From the NCBI GenBank assembly GCA_028554645.1, contig JAQOOI010000068.1, positions 1 through 64,000 on the forward strand: 64,000 nt of DNA, written 5' to 3'. The position numbers were made by a program, and so were the translations under genes. Of the stretch, positions 23,801 through 32,426 are shown piece by piece (position 1 is the first letter of the stretch; each line of letters begins with the position of its first letter). The stretch is from Omphalotus guepiniiformis (Eukaryota > Basidiomycota > Agaricomycetes > Agaricales > Omphalotaceae). The notes under the pieces were generated by a model. The model was given only the letters and a program-made list of their open reading frames with translations. It was not told the origin of the DNA and did no database searches.

Positions 23801-24722
23801 ACGTCGTCAAATCCCTAGATCCCTCATCTACGAGCCTTTCATCATAGCCTACAAATACATCTAGCAGTCCAATACAAGATCTGCCTGCAAAGCTTCTAGC
23901 TATATCAGCTGTAGCAGGAGGTATGCCTGAGTGTTGAATTGTGACCTTATTTAACGGTTCTAGACTGTGTACTAGCCGTAAACTTTTGCCATCCTTCTTC
24001 AAAACACAGAACCATCTGGATCTATAAGAGGAGCTCGAGGGTTCGTAGACCCCAGAATCAATCTTATCTTTAATTATTTTGCATACATCTCCATAGATCC
24101 CGGGCGGAATAGGTATATTCCTCTCGACCCATGGAGTATGTGGTATAACAGGAAATTTAACAGGTGGAAAGAACTCGGTCTTGAAAGTTCCCCCTTCTGA
24201 AGCTTCCCATGCGAAACCTTTCTCTTGTACCTTCATTAAGTGATGTACTAGCTTCATTTCTTCTGGCCATAAGAAGTCTTCATCACGATTCTTCTCAATA
24301 ATAGATTTTCTTTCTTCATTATAACGTTCTCCAGGTGTGAAGTCCGGTGGATTTGGTGACAAAGTCGGCATCCCTTCTAGCGGGTCACCAGTTATGTGCC
24401 TTTCTATCCTGAACTCTTCTGGAAGCGTAGTTTTTACTGGTTTCACTTTTATTGCCACCGGTTTATACTTACTGCCAAATACTGCAAACGGTTTTCGAAA
24501 TCTAGCCTTACTTCCACGAGGTAGGATCCTACAGTGTAAGTTTGGCATTCGCCGAACCATTTTCTCAGTTCGAGCAGCCGTATTGAATACAGTAGCTGCC
24601 TCGAGACCCTCATACGCAGGTCTCGAAGGTACTTTCTCATCCTGTACCTTAGCTTCACGCCAAGTACAATATACCTTGCAATTATCTTCGGTTATTTCCT
24701 TCTTCATGTAGCTTTTAAGCAT
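20847..24722 (-). CDS. pol: Gypsy Pol: reverse transcriptase, RNase H, integrase
   Basis: The frame gives 1291 codons from the first ATG, but it is open further upstream to overlap the protease end, so translation probably enters by -1 frameshift near 24914. The reverse transcriptase holds SRWFCVLKKDGKSLR, TTFQTPFGPHRLVKLPMGWT and a YIDD catalytic box (TRPYIDDVPVKG, about residue 330-350). RNase H follows with LAVDTSWMAVGYYLYQ and ETDASYIKGML. The integrase zinc finger (HSAHDHLGHKG to CQAC) precedes the DDE core, with D in VHVDVFKV, D in EVVTDNAKSM and E in SQANGKIERAHFD. A GPY-like LVQVRN...YRGPMIV segment follows. No chromodomain is seen. The frame is intact. Confidence 0.95.
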   Translation of the reverse strand: MLKSYMKKEITEDNCKVYCTWREAKVQDEKVPSRPAYEGLEAATVFNTAARTEKMVRRMPNLHCRILPRGSKARFRKPFAVFGSKYKPVAIKVKPVKTTLPEEFRIERHITGDPLEGMPTLSPNPPDFTPGERYNEERKSIIEKNRDEDFLWPEEMKLVHHLMKVQEKGFAWEASEGGTFKTEFFPPVKFPVIPHTPWVERNIPIPPGIYGDVCKIIKDKIDSGVYEPSSSSYRSRWFCVLKKDGKSLRLVHSLEPLNKVTIQHSGIPPATADIARSFAGRSCIGLLDVFVGYDERLVDEGSRDLTTFQTPFGPHRLVKLPMGWTNSVPIYHDDITYILKEEIPHITRPYIDDVPVKGPSTRYELEGGGYETIPENSGIRRFVWEHMQNMNRIVQRMKHAGGTFSGPKAFICCAEGNVVGHRVSYEGELPEEKMAKTILSWDATQWTKRTHVKSFLGTAGQLRMFIKDYAKKARPLTRLTSSQVPFEIGEKELEAVELLKEGIRHAPALKPIDYSLSSGITLAVDTSWMAVGYYLYQRDPNDPKKKFYNYFGSITLNEREARFSQPKRELYGLKLALAHTYYQTYGCRDLTVETDASYIKGMLDNPSSGPNATINRWIEEIRKYHFELVHIKGSIHGPDGLSRPPPGSEPTERLPAEEEDYLDEDDGEPLRFRQEDENEQGPYDFEDFKHEIDSRGGYLQGLALSVEDFEDDIQELIEEERRFAYWQEHILFEQGKTLDQFAQVLVAPESTEEWKHDHPYMEEHRTTIGIELDRLLSRIKEFLMHPESDMLDEMDARARKKFLSKASRYFVDKKGRMYRRNDEVGGQHQLIVEKERRMYILHSAHDHLGHKGMYATKAVIEKRFWWPELERDVNWFVKTCQACQDRALALLKIPPTLTHTPSLFQKVHVDVFKVSPASNGCKNVVHGRCALSSWSEGRAIRDETARALGEWFFEDIICRWGCPQEVVTDNAKSMIAMLKWLEEKYGIKGIRISAYNSQANGKIERAHFDIRQALVKATGGDLKRWYWFLKHVLWADRVTTRRGFGCSPYFLVTGAEPILPLDLIESTWLVEVPDRVLTYEELIGYRARALAKHRTHVMDMISRVDEEKRRTMKKFEQDYEHVIKDYDFKPGTLVQVRNTQIEKSLDRKMYPRYRGPMIVIRRTKGGAYIIAEMDGSVLKEKIAAFRVLPHFARYEPIDLPTNVLDLIDLTAEQLERMVNEDEDTYDEQSRDYIFDSIPNLRMPRDEEYKDDSDEEDDLPSPERDLSAEPEEITGVRTRSNKQFVLLRRSGT

Positions 24723-24895
24723 AAGGGCAGCCTTGGGATCACTCTCTTCAATGCTAGCTCGAGATGCATATACATATGCCTCAGCCTTCTCATTATCAGA
24801 GAATGTCTCCTCATCAGGCAGTCTATACCCAGTTATTTCATATCTACCATCTTCTCCTAGGCCAATACTTACAGCAACCTCTCCCTGATGGCCTG

Positions 24896-26248
24896 TCAGA
24901 TCTTCGAGGATTGAAAATTTCCATCTTGTGGACTTCTTTCCTCTTCTGCAGCTTTTTGGGTAGCTGGTGTAAGTTTTTCTTCTCCTTCAGGCTTTGATCC
25001 AATACCTCTGCCTCGTTCATATGTTCCCATTGTGCAGGTCATGCCAGAATTAGGGTCTCGAATCGTTAATTCTTGACTTCCATCCTTATTTGTCTTAATA
25101 TTACTTTCTGTTAAAACATCGAAGGGTCTTCCCAACAGAACTTTATATGGAGCTTTATCCATCACATGAATCTGCATATAAACGACTATTTCACCAAAGG
25201 TAAACGGTACGTTCCTAGCTAGACCCCTGGTTGGGCTTAGCTGTCCACTAGCACTTTGCATATGGATAACAGTCTTTGGATCCCAGGCTAGACCTAGTCC
25301 CATTGCTATATCCGTGTCCATTGATACTATTTGAGACCCACTGTCAAGTATACACTCGACTGGCCCTTGTTTATTAATATCAGGAAAGATAACTCGCAGA
25401 CTATCACTTGGTCTGGCTACAATGATAATCTTTCCTCGTTCAGACGGCGGAACATCTTCGAGATATTGTTCTACAACATCTACATGGACTAAAGATCCTG
25501 TTTGCAAGCCGCTCGAGCCTTCGAGGACCTGTACAAAGCAGTCTCCCCATGCTAGATCATCAATATCCACTACTTGAGTGTCATATGGCAAAGAGATGGA
25601 ATCCTCAGGTAGATCAGTGTCTTCTGGGTTTTCCTCGTCTCTAATCTCTTGTACAAATGCCTTTAGAGGCCTCTTATATACTCGACTATTCTTAGTCTTT
25701 CTATTCAATATTTTCTGCAAAGTAGGGGAAATAGCAATTACTTCTTCCATACTTATAGGTATTTCACTCTTTAATATCTTCGTTGCAACTTCTTCAGCAA
25801 CCCCAGGCCTGTACACGCCACTTTGTAGTTTGTATTCAGGTCCCTTAGGCAAATCAAATGTTACTTTCTTCTTCGCCGAGCCTCGAGACTCTTCTATATC
25901 CGCACTAGGTGTTCTAGCGGTCACTGGGGACGTTTCTAGACCCTCTTTTGGTGGTTGGATTCGTCTCTCAATAGGCTTTATGTTATCAAATGGTCTTTTA
26001 TTTAAGTTTTTCGTTTCCGGGACGTTATGCGCGGGCGCCTCTTTGCCTAATTCGGGCTCAGGGGTTTCCAACGACTCATCCGTCATGTTTATGGGTTTAT
26101 ACAAGTGTCGATTAAAGTTCTTAGGACGCTCTAGCACCACTTCGAGGCGTCTAGACGTCTTTCCAGCATTATCTTCCTCCGGAGCTTTGCTGGGAACAGG
26201 GCTAGGTAACTTCTTTGCACCAACTAGCACCTGTTTAAGCTTCTTCAT
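24896..26248 (-). CDS. pro: Gypsy aspartic protease
   Basis: This frame gives 450 codons from an ATG at 26248, and the frame is open upstream so that it overlaps the gag end in the -1 register. A low-complexity, Pro/Glu/Lys-rich N-terminal half is followed by a retropepsin-like domain: ECILDSGSQIVSMDTDIA contains the DSGS catalytic motif (variant of DTG/DSG), then FTFGEIVVYMQIHVMD and VLLGRPFD, a typical ILGRPF-type flap/core segment. It would cleave the polyprotein. It ends at 24896-24898 after an AAATTTT heptamer at 24914-24920 from which a -1 slip enters the pol frame. Confidence 0.88.
   Translation of the reverse strand: MKKLKQVLVGAKKLPSPVPSKAPEEDNAGKTSRRLEVVLERPKNFNRHLYKPINMTDESLETPEPELGKEAPAHNVPETKNLNKRPFDNIKPIERRIQPPKEGLETSPVTARTPSADIEESRGSAKKKVTFDLPKGPEYKLQSGVYRPGVAEEVATKILKSEIPISMEEVIAISPTLQKILNRKTKNSRVYKRPLKAFVQEIRDEENPEDTDLPEDSISLPYDTQVVDIDDLAWGDCFVQVLEGSSGLQTGSLVHVDVVEQYLEDVPPSERGKIIIVARPSDSLRVIFPDINKQGPVECILDSGSQIVSMDTDIAMGLGLAWDPKTVIHMQSASGQLSPTRGLARNVPFTFGEIVVYMQIHVMDKAPYKVLLGRPFDVLTESNIKTNKDGSQELTIRDPNSGMTCTMGTYERGRGIGSKPEGEEKLTPATQKAAEEERSPQDGNFQSSKI
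24914..24920 (-). promoter_or_regulatory. candidate -1 ribosomal frameshift site, pro-pol
   Basis: Minus-strand AAATTTT is positioned as A AAT TTT in the protease frame, the exact X XXY YYZ arrangement. After a one-base backward slip the next codon is TCA in the frame that runs without a stop into pol. The protease stop follows 16 bases downstream. A downstream pseudoknot was not evaluated. Confidence 0.65.
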
Positions 26249-26256
26249 CGAAAGTA

Positions 26257-27924
26257 TTAGTTTTTCGAACCTCCAGGAGTGTTTATAGACACTTGTCCAT
26301 CAGACAAGGCCTTATACTCAACTCCCATCCTTTCTAGCTGTTCAAGTACTTGTACAGCCAATGTATCAACTTCATTATTTTCCATTCCCAGGGGGCTAGC
26401 TTCGTGCAGCTGCACCTGGTATGCATTTGGCATAGATTCTACTTCATATAAGAACTGATCTGGGTGGACTTCTACATCCCATCCCTTCTCTTTTGCAATT
26501 TTCTCAATCTTTTCCTTCCTAGTCTCTTTATCTCCTTCATTTATCCAAGGAAGTGGTGAACCATCCTTTAGTTCCCATCTATTCCTCGCATTTCGCTTCA
26601 TCCATCCCTTACTTACAAAGTGATGTTGAGCTGGACAGTCTTGTGAACCATGTCCTCTGCCTCCACACATGAAACAAGCTAGATCACGGGCAGGCATAAC
26701 CCTACTCGTGTCCAGAAGTCCTCTGTTAGGCATAGACGACATACCAACATTCGTCGAAGACGCTAGACCCATATTTCCAGTGTTTCTACTTGACATTTGT
26801 ACCATCCTTATCAAGGACTTCATCATCTCTTGATTCTGGTTCGTCATAGTGTCTAGCTTCTGGTGAATGGTCTTAATTTTCGTCTCGTTATCATCTACTG
26901 TGTACGAAATCTTTCGTTCCCACTCATTCTGTGCTTCTTCCTGCTTTATAGCAGTTAACCTGTCAGTCATAGATGGTCGGCTCGAGAGGGGTCTAGCTCC
27001 AGTGTTTATGACACCTGGTAGGCTCCAACTCGCTCCTACATCATATAATTCCTCAGGAGGAATAGCACATACAGCTTTTGCAGCTTTTACAACTTGCTCT
27101 AGAGTCCAAGGATCATCTCTTCGACGAACCCCTTCTCCAGTACCATTAGTTGATAACTTTCGAATAACTCTCTTTCTAAACTGTTCTTCTAGAGCAGCTA
27201 GATATCCTTGTACTGCCTCGAAGTTCGAGATGACAGCATGTCCACTCATTAACTTCTTTGCTTCAATCTGATACGCCCTCGAGAAGGCCAAAAGCTTCTC
27301 TAGTTGACCAGATGGCACTAGCATGTACTTTTCAATTACACTCATGAGCCTCTGCTTCGAGCCATATCCGTCCTTATCACTAGAATCCGGATAGCAGTCA
27401 AGCAAGGCAACTCTAAATGTTTCCCAATCATCTTCTGAAGCTGCATCAAGCGTAGCTAGCTCCTTTCTCGTCTCATAGGTCATGTATTTCAAGGCTAGAT
27501 GGATCTTCGCCATCTCAGATCTGATATTTAAAGTCCTAAAGATTTCCTCTAAGTCCTCGAGCCATCCTGCAAGTTTCTCAGGACGATCTCTATCAAATAT
27601 GGGTGCCTTCTTCGAGACTTTCGGTAACTGCTCGTTTTGTACTTCGGCGAGCACCTCAGCAGGTAGCTCTCGTAAGTATGCATCTACTACTTCAGTTTGT
27701 TGAGGTCGGCGCGGCCGATTTCCTCCAGGATTTCGATTCGCCGCAGCCTCATCAATATTTGGTTGTCTCTGCTGCTGTGGGTTTCGCCCTTGACCAGCAG
27801 GTCCAGCAGTAGCATTATTTCCTTCATCAGGCATGTTTGTAAAATCAGAGAATTCAGGACTTGGTAGTCTTATATCTCCTATAACTTCGTTTGTTCCTCT
27901 ATACCTCTCTCTAGACAGAGGCAA
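26257..27924 (-). CDS. gag: Gypsy Gag (nucleocapsid) protein
   Basis: The frame is about 555 codons, but the codon at 27924 is TTG. The first in-frame ATG is at 27834, giving 525 residues unless an upstream exon or non-AUG start is used; the frame is open upstream to a stop near 28095. The N-terminus is Gln/Asn/Pro-rich, the middle holds a retrotransposon-gag-like helical domain (KLAGWLEDLEEIFRTL, then ALKYMTYETRKEL), a coiled stretch follows, and the zinc knuckle CFMCGGRGHGSQDC fits CX2CX4HX4C. Gag would package element RNA. Its stop at 26257 lies 1 base after a GAAAAAC heptamer (26260-26266) that fits the -1 frame of the next ORF. Confidence 0.9.
   Translation of the reverse strand: MPLSRERYRGTNEVIGDIRLPSPEFSDFTNMPDEGNNATAGPAGQGRNPQQQRQPNIDEAAANRNPGGNRPRRPQQTEVVDAYLRELPAEVLAEVQNEQLPKVSKKAPIFDRDRPEKLAGWLEDLEEIFRTLNIRSEMAKIHLALKYMTYETRKELATLDAASEDDWETFRVALLDCYPDSSDKDGYGSKQRLMSVIEKYMLVPSGQLEKLLAFSRAYQIEAKKLMSGHAVISNFEAVQGYLAALEEQFRKRVIRKLSTNGTGEGVRRRDDPWTLEQVVKAAKAVCAIPPEELYDVGASWSLPGVINTGARPLSSRPSMTDRLTAIKQEEAQNEWERKISYTVDDNETKIKTIHQKLDTMTNQNQEMMKSLIRMVQMSSRNTGNMGLASSTNVGMSSMPNRGLLDTSRVMPARDLACFMCGGRGHGSQDCPAQHHFVSKGWMKRNARNRWELKDGSPLPWINEGDKETRKEKIEKIAKEKGWDVEVHPDQFLYEVESMPNAYQVQLHEASPLGMENNEVDTLAVQVLEQLERMGVEYKALSDGQVSINTPGGSKN
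26260..26266 (-). promoter_or_regulatory. candidate -1 frameshift site, gag-pro
   Basis: Minus-strand G AAA AAC lies directly before the gag stop TAA. A -1 slip gives CTA ATA CTT TCG ATG, which joins the protease frame with no stop. The heptamer resembles the strong A AAA AAC site but has G in the first position, so efficiency is uncertain. Reinitiation at the ATG at 26248 is an alternative. Confidence 0.5.
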
Positions 27925-28223
27925 GTTGTTTCGAACAGGGATTCTACTACGACGAGGGGGTCTAGACTCGAATATTAATTCTTCTTGTCCAGCCTCACGG
28001 GAATTTCGTGTAGTTCTAGGTTTTCCACGACGGCTAGAGTCACTAATCTTTGCAAGAGACTCGAATTCGAAGTAGAATACCTTGAAGTGTTATGCAAATG
28101 TACAATTTACACTTCGAGAGGCAAATTAAATCGTCAATTCAATTCGCCGAGGTCAAAAGACAGCGATATTTAGACACAGGGGTCTTTCAAGAGTAAAACT
28201 CGATATAATTGTTTTCTGAAACT

Positions 28224-28243
28224 ACCCCTCGCGGTGGGCTCCA
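28224..28243 (-). promoter_or_regulatory. primer binding site (tRNA-complementary)
   Basis: Two bases inside the 5' LTR, the minus strand reads TGGAGCCCACCGCGAGG. Its complement ends in CCA and looks like a tRNA 3' end (T-stem CTCGC, acceptor half, CCA). This is the expected place and form of a minus-strand primer binding site. I do not name the tRNA. Confidence 0.7.
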
Positions 28244-28245
28244 GA

Positions 28246-29739
28246 TAATAGCAGCGAAATGAGCACTCTAAGACGTAGGAACTCGTCTAAACTCAAAGGT
28301 TGCCTTGTAAAAGCGAGTGTAGTCTGGCGTTGGCAAAGATTCCGCACGCAGAAAACTGACTAAAGTCGAGCTAGACTGTTGGAAAGACTAACTGAACTGT
28401 AAGATCACCGTCTAGACCCTTCGACGAGTACCAGAAACAGCAAAACAGACAGACACAGACAGACAGACACAGACAGACAGACACAGACAGACAGACAGAC
28501 AGACAGACAGTTCAAACACAACAGATGTTCAGATATTTAGCACTCTATTAAAGCACTGCAATTCCTAATAGTCTGCCTCTACCAGCTTGAAGAACCGGGG
28601 CCTGACGTTCACAATCAAGAGGCCTTCTGCGATTTAACGCTCTAGAAGATACGTAAAGTTCTCCAATTTGGCGGGCAGTCGTAACCTGGGGCGCTCGACC
28701 CTATACATGACAGTATATGTACTCTACTGCTTGTAAGTATTTCATAAATAGATAGAAAACTGAGTGGAGTAATTAAAAGGAACAGAGGGATAACATCGAG
28801 TATAAAATGGATATAAACAGAAACAATATGACTGAGTTGGGTAAGTAGGCACGTCTAGCGGGTAATTATGTGCAGTTCTTGGGTATATATGTGTAAGTAT
28901 TATGTTTTAGTGATGTTTTTGGTACATCTAGACCCTTCTTATCATGCGCTCGAGCCATTCTAAACGAACTACTCCTATGCATTTCGTTATTATTCATCTT
29001 CGTAACTGTTTTACAGTGTACTTATAGGGGCGCCGAGGGCAGTTTCTAGTCATTTATCCCGTCGGGCTTCCGTATTTTCTCCTATTTCAACATCTAGACC
29101 CCATAGCACCTCGTAGATATACCAATATCCAGCGCTCGAAGGTCAATTCTGTCATTACTTTACTAATAAGTTATTATACAGTCATCGAGACTGATCATTT
29201 TCATAGCTTTGACCATCTAGTATCTCGGAACGGAATCGTTGATCATATATTTCCGATCATAAAGCGTTATCTCCAGTATATCATCAATCTGCAGGTTCTA
29301 GGAGGTCGGCTAAGTTCGAACAAACCATTTTGATGGCTCGGCGATACCTCTAGCTTTGTCCTTTCGACGTTATCGAGGCTCATGAGGCTATTACGCCTGT
29401 GTGTGTGTAGTTTCTTCCTTCCTAAGTCCCGTGGATTACACAGATACTTGAATAGCGACTTCCAGACGAAGGGCTCTTTGCCAGGCAGGGTGGGTCTGAC
29501 CATACTGTACAGTCTCGCAGCAGGTAGTTACTTCGCCGAAGGTCTAGAGGCATATCAGCCATAAGGTCTTGATGCATACTCGTACATCGTAGTCCTTTCA
29601 CTTCGAGCCTTTAACTATTCGTGTTCTATGTTTTAGCTAGCACTATGGGACATAGTCTAGCCCTTTATTCCCATCATATTCACAGTAGAAATCGTTTAAT
29701 TTCAGGTATTTCAGGTGTGTATGCGTTTTCAGCGCAACA
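28246..29739 (-). repeat. 5' LTR of the Gypsy element
   Basis: This 1494-bp copy is 83 bp shorter than its partner because of many 1-4 base gaps between 28246 and about 29115. From about 29120 to 29739 the two LTRs are nearly identical. It holds the same CAGACAGA microsatellite (28445-28511) and should contain the element's promoter. Its right end, CAGCGCAACA at 29730-29739, abuts the broken host ORF. Confidence 0.9.
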
Positions 29740-30214
29740 GCGCGGTTTTCCACAGCTTGAGCAGATCCATACGTGGTTCAGCATCTGGGAGTTGAAGAGA
29801 AGGGGCAAGAGCCAGGTAGCACGTAGCAGGGTGGGGAAAGGCGGGTTTGAACGGCTGAACTACCACCGAAATGGCGCGAAGGGTACGGTCACGCTTCTGG
29901 ATTTCAGCTACAGCACTTTCCATCGAGTGGACGGGGTCGTGAACTGCATCCGCATCCGAGAAGGCTCCACGTATGATGAGTTTCATCCCTACAGGTCTAA
30001 TTGCCACGGTGCGAGTGCGAGGCGTCGACGGAGTGTCGAGTAGGTTGGCTAACCTCGAGCTGGGTTTCGGGGGAGTGTAGAGAGGCAGAGCGTCAGAGTC
30101 ATCGTGGGCGCGACGACGTTTCGACGGGGTCGTTGGTGGCGATGGGGAAAGGGAGTAGCATGCGGAGCTAGCCGCGTTTTCGGTCATCATTGGCTCGTCT
30201 CCAGATGTCGACAT
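29740..30214 (-). pseudogene. host gene cut by the Gypsy insertion (5' part)
   Basis: The minus-strand frame starts at 30214 (MSTSGDEPMMTENAASS) and stays open for about 158 host codons until the LTR, where it runs into a stop four codons later. The N-terminal half is Ser/Pro-rich and disordered (SPSPPTTPSKRRRAHDD, a possible nuclear signal). The second half is more compact (AIRPVGMKLIIRGAFSDADA, then AEPRMDLLKLWKTA). I do not recognise the family. The open frame right up to the junction suggests the element destroyed a real gene. The rest should lie left of 14559 but is not clear. Confidence 0.5.
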
Positions 30215-30496
30215 GCCTCTTGCCGGGGGCTGTGATATTCTGACCGGTTTTTCTAGAAGTATTTTAGGCGACGGCCGGTTGGCCTGCGGGGTTTTTTTTT
30301 TTTTTTTTTGATACTCTTTTGGGAGTGGTTTGATTGGGGGGTTTTTTTTTTTTAATATAAAGTTTTAGAGCTTATGAGGGTATTTTAATGAGGTTTTTAA
30401 GAGCAATTAGAGCGAGTACAGATGAGCAAAGAGCTGAGGTTTTGGGGCTGGGGGGTTGGGTGGTGGTGGTTGTTGTGGTGGTTGTGGTGGTGGTGG

Positions 30497-30564
<68 letters not shown>

Positions 30565-31021
30565 CCGTACAGCCGCCGTACAGTAACAAACTGATGTGCA
30601 ATTATACATTTTTCAAGAAGAAATACAATGATCTTTTCTGTCATGAATTCTATGATCTTTTCTGTCATGAATTCTAACTTAAGTGGATTTGATTATTTGT
30701 ATCTTGCAGAGGTGAGGAGGGACCCTTGTGAGCTTTCTTAGAATCTCAAGAACAATATATGCATTATTATGGAATACCAGAGAATGCGAGCGAGGGGCGA
30801 AGCCCTGAGCGAGCAATCTCTTAGCCTTGTACTCACCGTTAACCTTAGGATTCATACATGACAGAATTGCTGCTTAGGGCAGCAGTGAGTGGCCCACACG
30901 CACAAGTTTACTAAGTATCTCAAGAACACGATCGAGTGACTATCAACCTCATCTAAATTATTCTGCATATTGTATTCTGCATATTTTCTTGGCCTAAACA
31001 CAGCTATCCATAACCCAGCCA
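30215..31021. repeat. low-complexity intergenic DNA with a TTG microsatellite
   Basis: There is no gene. Two T runs (near 30293-30309 and 30343-30353), a (GTT)n/(GTG)n microsatellite at about 30462-30563, and a perfect tandem duplication of a 24-bp unit containing TGTCATGAATTC at about 30628-30675 are present. The microsatellite yields poly-Thr, poly-Asn, poly-Gln, poly-Val and poly-Cys shadow frames that should not be called genes. Confidence 0.8.
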
Positions 31022-32426
31022 TCATTCGGGTATCGTCGTCCGAGTCGGCCGTGTCAAAACACTATTTGTAAGCCCAGTCCGAGCTGAATAGAAATGCAAA
31101 GACGATAGGGTCCGCAATTCAAGCTCATTCCGAGGAGAATCCCTGCGTTTTCGGTCCATGAAGACAAGTAGAATGACGATGGTAGGATAAATGCCCTAGT
31201 AGAGTAGATACAGAAAAAGGATTGGCATCAGGCGCTCAGGAAGTCAGTAAAGGAGGGCCCGAAAGAAGTTTCCTTACTGTAAGGTGAGGAAGTACACTCC
31301 CAAGTAAATTGATGCCATTTGCTGACATTCGGTTGCAGACTGCAAGTAATGCGACCATCTGTGTACGTGACGTGGCGCATTGACAGAATTAGAGCGCCGG
31401 GAAGCAGGAAGACAAAGCTTTGACTTACCCATATAGAGCAATAAATCAAGCCAGACTCGAAGAATAACGCCAAAATCCATCCAACTTGAGTTGTTCTACT
31501 TCGATGGATTTGTAGCCCCTTTGTCATCATTCTGTACTCCCTAGTCAACGTGCGTTACTTTGTAAATACAATGTCAAGAATCATTAGAGTACACTCTGTG
31601 CTCACCAAGCTCGTAGTGCAAACAGAGACGTAACGACAATGTTTGTAGCAAGAAGAACTGTCGGCAGAATAACTCTTGTATTGAATGGTATACCACCCAT
31701 TCCGTCTTCACTCTTGGCTTCTATGAGAGTAAATGCTCCGTCGACGAATACTGCCACTATCCATTCAAAAACATTAGCTGGATATCCAAGCACTGCCTTG
31801 GCATTTGAAGGCAAAACTCACCAAAGGAACAACAGAAACAGAACGCCAGTATGATACGAAAGAGGCTTTTCCGTTCCATAAAGAGTATCCAAGCACGCCA
31901 TATGACAAGAGCATCGCTCAGCAGATACTAAGAAATCAGCATCAGCATAGAACTTAATTCATGAGATCTTGAGTAGCTTACATTTATTCTCGCCAACACA
32001 ATGATCGCTGTAGCAAGTTGTATCAAAGCTTCGTTTGACTTGTACGGTGGCGGGCCAAGAATTTGAATTTGATACCTCTCCGAAATGATTTCTGTCACCA
32101 GGGACCCAGTATCGCACAGGAACATGAGTACAATAGCAGCCAGTAAAAGTCGGCTGGACAGTTTATCGATGTTTTGGGAGCTATCTCGGAAGAATAAGAA
32201 TTGGGAGTCAAGAGTTACGGTGTACATTGTAAAAACTTACATCAGTACATAACTTGACAGAGCAGTAAACACCAAATACACTCCTGGAAGAATGTCAATG
32301 TCCAACTCGATTCAGAATACGATTCAATGACCCACCGTAGAAAGCACCACCGAGCGATTGAGCAACCGTGCTGGCTTCTAGATCAAGTACGAACTGCTCA
32401 TCCAACAACCCTGGAGCTCCCGACAT
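31022..32426 (-). CDS. seven-helix membrane protein of an agaricomycete family
   Basis: A multi-exon gene can be traced from ATG at 32426 (MSGAPGLLDEQFVLDLEAST) through GVYLVFTALSSYVL, SRLLLAAIVLMFLCDTGSL, LIQLATAIIVLARINYLLSD, the hallmark SDALVIWRAWILFMER, then RVILPTVLLATNIVVTSLF, GLIYCSIW and finally GIYPTIVILLVFMDRKRRD, ending TTIPE at 31022. Seven hydrophobic segments are expected. SDALV-WRAW-L and AIYPTIVIVLV-like motifs recur in large lineage-specific agaricomycete membrane protein families of unknown ligand. About seven short introns are needed; the one near 31780-31830 has two possible acceptors. Location is presumably the plasma membrane. No pathway link to the neighbours is seen. 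Confidence 0.75.

Larger units (their letters stand above)
14559..29739 (-). mobile_element. 15.2-kb Ty3/Gypsy LTR retrotransposon with antisense genes
   Basis: A full element lies on the minus strand: 5' LTR 29739-28246, primer binding site ending at 28243, gag, protease and pol (27834 to 20847), a 4.7-kb region carrying two spliced genes in the opposite direction, a polypurine tract next to 16136, and the 3' LTR 16135-14559. The long gag, protease and pol frames are uninterrupted, which suggests a recent insertion. No chromodomain motif was seen after the integrase. At about 15.2 kb it is far longer than the usual 5-8 kb of fungal Gypsy elements. Flanking near-repeats (GCGAGGTTT at 14551, GCGCGGTTT at 29740) may be a diverged target duplication, but they are longer and less exact than the usual 5 bp. 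Confidence 0.9.

Noticed and set aside
25578..26288. 236-codon plus-strand frame opposite the protease gene
   Set aside because: It is the exact antisense shadow of the long gag-pro coding region, whose motifs are clear; the shadow has no splice signals or domain.
30372..30677. Open frames encoding poly-Thr, poly-Asn, poly-Gln, poly-Val and poly-Cys
   Set aside because: They are translations of one GTT/GTG microsatellite in different frames, with no protein-like flanks.
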